DNA from: an uncultured Acidimicrobiaceae bacterium
Lineage (GTDB): Bacteria > Actinomycetota > Acidimicrobiia > Acidimicrobiales > Microtrichaceae
Direction: 5' to 3'
Assembly: GCA_937868025.1 (NCBI GenBank)
Contig: CALMLJ010000476.1
Coordinates: forward strand, 1-15,882
DNA length: 15,882 nt
Shown here: one piece after another, positions 14,078 to 15,882 of the stretch
Layout of the letters: each line of letters starts with the position of its first letter
Numbering within the stretch: position 1 is the first letter of the stretch
Position numbers and translations under genes: made by a program
Notes under the pieces: generated by a model
The model's input: the letters and a program-made list of their open reading frames with translations, nothing else
The model's database searches: none
Told to the model about the DNA's origin: nothing

Positions 14078-15749
14078 GCACCACGGCGGAGTTCGCCGCC
14101 AGCCGCACCGTCGACCGGCCACCGCCGGCGACTCGGACCGTGATCGACGGGTCGGTCGCGACCACGATGTCGGCGCCGCCCGTGATGGCGTGTTCGGCGC
14201 GACGAGCACCGAGGTTCGCCACGACCAGCAGTCGGTCCTCGCCGTCGGAACGTTCGTAGGCGAGCACCTCGTCGGCCTCGCTGTCGACGAGGTGGAGCGA
14301 GCCACCGGAGAGGGCCGGGCTCGCCGCTCGCAGCGCGAGCAGCGTGCGGTACAGCGAGAGCAGCGACGACGGGTCGCCCGATTGATCGGCCACGTTCCGC
14401 TCGGAACGGTTGTCGTTCACCGGAAGCCACGGGGCGACGTCGTCGGGGCAGAACCCGACGCCGGGCGCTGCGGTCCACTGCATCGGCGTCCGCACCTCGT
14501 CGCGGTTGAGGCGTTCGGGCAGGCGGCGGTTGACCGCCTCGGGGATGCGGCGCGCCAGGACGCCCGGAACCGGATCGTCGGCCTCGCTGAGCGGGATGTA
14601 GCGATTGGTCATCCCGATTTCCTGGCCCTGGTACACGACCGGCACGCCGCGGAGCGTGCAGAGCATCGCCGCCAGCACCCGGGCCTTCGCCAGGTCTCCG
14701 CCGACTCGGGACAGCGAACGGGTGCGGTCGTGGTTCTCCAACACGTAGGTCGGTTGGAGCGGATCGGGGAACTCGGCCTCGAACCGTTCGATCAGTCGCC
14801 GGTACCCCTCCGCCGAGTACGTCGCCGTGAGGAAGTCGAACAGGAACACCAGGTGCAAGCCGTCGCGATCGCCGTCCCGAACGTAACGGCGGAGGGTCTC
14901 GGGCGGGCCGAACACCTCACCCAACAGGATGCGTTCGCCTGCTCCCGGGACCTCGGGTGTTCCGGGCGGCGGCGTGAACTCGTCACAGACCGCTCGCAGG
15001 TCACCGGCGAGCGTGAAGTTGTCGTCGGTGTTGAGCGTGTTGGCCGGTCGTTGGACCCGGGGCAGCCCGAACGAGAGGTCGGGTCGACGTGGATTGTCCC
15101 GCAACCGCTCGTCCTGCATGATCGACCCGAAGATGTCGAGGCGAAACCCGTCGACGCCCATCGCCAGCCACGACCGGACGGTGTCGAACATCTCGGCGCG
15201 GACCTCGGGGTGACGCCAGTTGAGATCGGGCTGGAACGGCAGGAACGTGGCGAGATACCACTGCTCGCGCTCGTCGCTCCACTGCCACGCCTTCGTCAGC
15301 TGCAGCTCGGAACGCCAGTTGTTCGGGGGCAGTCGGCGCCCGCGCTTGCCGACCCGGCCGTCGTGCCACACGTACCAGTCCGCCTTGGGGTTGCTCCTCG
15401 ATGAGCGCGACTCACGGAACCACGCGTGCTGGTCGGACGTGTGGTTGAGCACGAGATCGAACAGGACGCGCAGGCCGCGCCGGTGCGCCTCGTCGATCAG
15501 GGTGCGGGCGTCATCGAGGGTGCCGTACTCGGGGGCGACCGACCGGTAGTCCGAGATGTCGTAGCCGATGTCGCGTTGTGGACTGGCAAAGAACGGCGAG
15601 ACCCAGATGGCGCCGACGCCGAGGTCGACAAGGTGGTCGAGGTGCCCGATGATGCCGGGCAGGTCGCCGATGCCGTCACCGTTCGAGTCGGCGAACGAGC
15701 GGGGATACACTTGATAGATCGAGGTGGAGTGCCACCAGGGACGAGACAT
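14064..15749 (-). CDS. GH13 alpha-glucosidase / oligo-1,6-glucosidase-type glycoside hydrolase
   Basis: The 561-residue protein has the full GH13 layout: a TIM barrel beginning [15 protein letters not shown], the calcium-site-like [10 protein letters not shown] (21-30), conserved regions DLVLNH (98-103), GFRLD with nucleophile Asp205 (201-205), GEVFG with acid/base Glu278 (277-281) and ENHD with Asp341 (338-341), then a C-terminal beta domain (from about 465). QPDLNW at 173-178 is the region V signature of the oligo-1,6-glucosidase/alpha-glucosidase group. These enzymes release glucose from short alpha-glucans, isomaltose-type sugars or sucrose. Ile206 follows the nucleophile, where Val is associated with alpha-1,6 and Ala/Thr with alpha-1,4 preference. 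No signal peptide, so it is cytoplasmic. It starts 35 bases after the upstream RNA methyltransferase stop and may share its transcript. Confidence 0.95.
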   Translation of the reverse strand: MSRPWWHSTSIYQVYPRSFADSNGDGIGDLPGIIGHLDHLVDLGVGAIWVSPFFASPQRDIGYDISDYRSVAPEYGTLDDARTLIDEAHRRGLRVLFDLVLNHTSDQHAWFRESRSSRSNPKADWYVWHDGRVGKRGRRLPPNNWRSELQLTKAWQWSDEREQWYLATFLPFQPDLNWRHPEVRAEMFDTVRSWLAMGVDGFRLDIFGSIMQDERLRDNPRRPDLSFGLPRVQRPANTLNTDDNFTLAGDLRAVCDEFTPPPGTPEVPGAGERILLGEVFGPPETLRRYVRDGDRDGLHLVFLFDFLTATYSAEGYRRLIERFEAEFPDPLQPTYVLENHDRTRSLSRVGGDLAKARVLAAMLCTLRGVPVVYQGQEIGMTNRYIPLSEADDPVPGVLARRIPEAVNRRLPERLNRDEVRTPMQWTAAPGVGFCPDDVAPWLPVNDNRSERNVADQSGDPSSLLSLYRTLLALRAASPALSGGSLHLVDSEADEVLAYERSDGEDRLLVVANLGARRAEHAITGGADIVVATDPSITVRVAGGGRSTVRLAANSAVVLRPA

Positions 15750-15784
15750 CCGGTGGAACGTAGCCGCGCCGACGAGTACCTCGG

Positions 15785-15882
15785 TCAGGCCCGCGTGATG
15801 GCGTAACAGGCGATGGCCGCGGCGGCTCCGACGTTGAGCGAGTCGACGTTGCCCGACAGCGGGATCGACACCCGGCGGTCGC
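15785..15882 (-). CDS. SpoU/TrmH-family RNA 2'-O-methyltransferase, C-terminal fragment (partial)
   Basis: Only the last 31 codons lie in the window; the gene enters from the right edge on the minus strand. The translation reads DRRVSIPLSGNVDSLNV followed by GAAAAIACYAITRA and stop. IPLSG..DSLNV..A.AI..Y is motif 3 of the SpoU/TrmH SPOUT methyltransferases, which forms part of the trefoil-knot S-adenosylmethionine site. Members methylate the 2'-OH of a guanosine or other residue in 23S rRNA or tRNA; which one cannot be told from this end. The GH13 gene starts 35 bases downstream on the same strand. Confidence 0.85.
   Translation of the reverse strand, partial: DRRVSIPLSGNVDSLNVGAAAAIACYAITRA

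Noticed and set aside
14190..15404. Long plus-strand open frame opposite the GH13 gene
   Set aside because: No domain pattern; the minus strand has all GH13 catalytic motifs.

Overview
The window is very GC-rich, gene-dense bacterial DNA that reads as a high-GC actinobacterium. Two F420-type oxidoreductases, an RDD protein with a Pro/Gly/Trp-rich tail and a 'WWQASDxRWYPP'-like N-terminus on a small membrane protein all fit this, and I favour an Ilumatobacter-like member of the Acidimicrobiia. The placement is an inference from gene content and codon bias. No tRNA, rRNA, CRISPR array, insertion sequence, phage gene or integration site was seen. The window looks like ordinary chromosome, with one small toxin-antitoxin module as the only accessory-type element.

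Layout, left to right. (1) 1-1728: the 5' end of a probable FAD-binding oxidase leaves the left edge on the minus strand. It is divergent from a ProA-like aldehyde dehydrogenase with an N-terminal extension. (2) 1806-2386 (minus): a ribbon-helix-helix antitoxin and a MazF/PemK toxin overlap by 4 bases, with a palindrome over the promoter and start. (3) 2491-5055 (minus): an 854-residue PAS-PAS-GAF-SpoIIE phosphatase-HATPase protein, a whole partner-switching module in one chain. (4) 5124-7929: a nitroreductase (+) meets a luciferase-like F420-type oxidoreductase (-) tail to tail. The latter is divergent from a thiolase (+), with a perfect TetR-style palindrome between them. (5) 7975-8751: an RDD membrane protein (+), ending in a short tandem duplication and a hairpin.

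(6) 8800-12776 (minus): five consecutive genes. In transcription order they are an RCC1-repeat lipoprotein, a PPOX-class F420-type oxidoreductase, a Thr/Ser-rich lipoprotein, a secreted protein with a PKD-like C-terminus, and a single-pass membrane protein. Four of the five products are predicted to be exported or membrane-anchored, so this is a cell-surface locus. It is the part of the window with the least known biology. The RCC1 protein has seven repeats with cysteine pairs on a nearly exact 50-residue period.

(7) 12916-15882: a HAD phosphatase and a nitrobindin-like haem protein sit 4 bases apart on the plus strand and run into a GH13 alpha-glucosidase on the minus strand. The glucosidase lies just downstream of the 3' end of a SpoU/TrmH RNA methyltransferase cut by the right edge.

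Functional links that can be supported are the toxin-antitoxin pair, likely co-regulation of the oxidoreductase and thiolase from a shared divergent promoter, likely translational coupling of the Thr/Ser lipoprotein and the PKD-like protein (46-base overlap), and probable co-transcription of the surface cluster. I found no single element that is convincingly a new defence or mobile system. The surface cluster and the two well-formed operator palindromes are the best leads.
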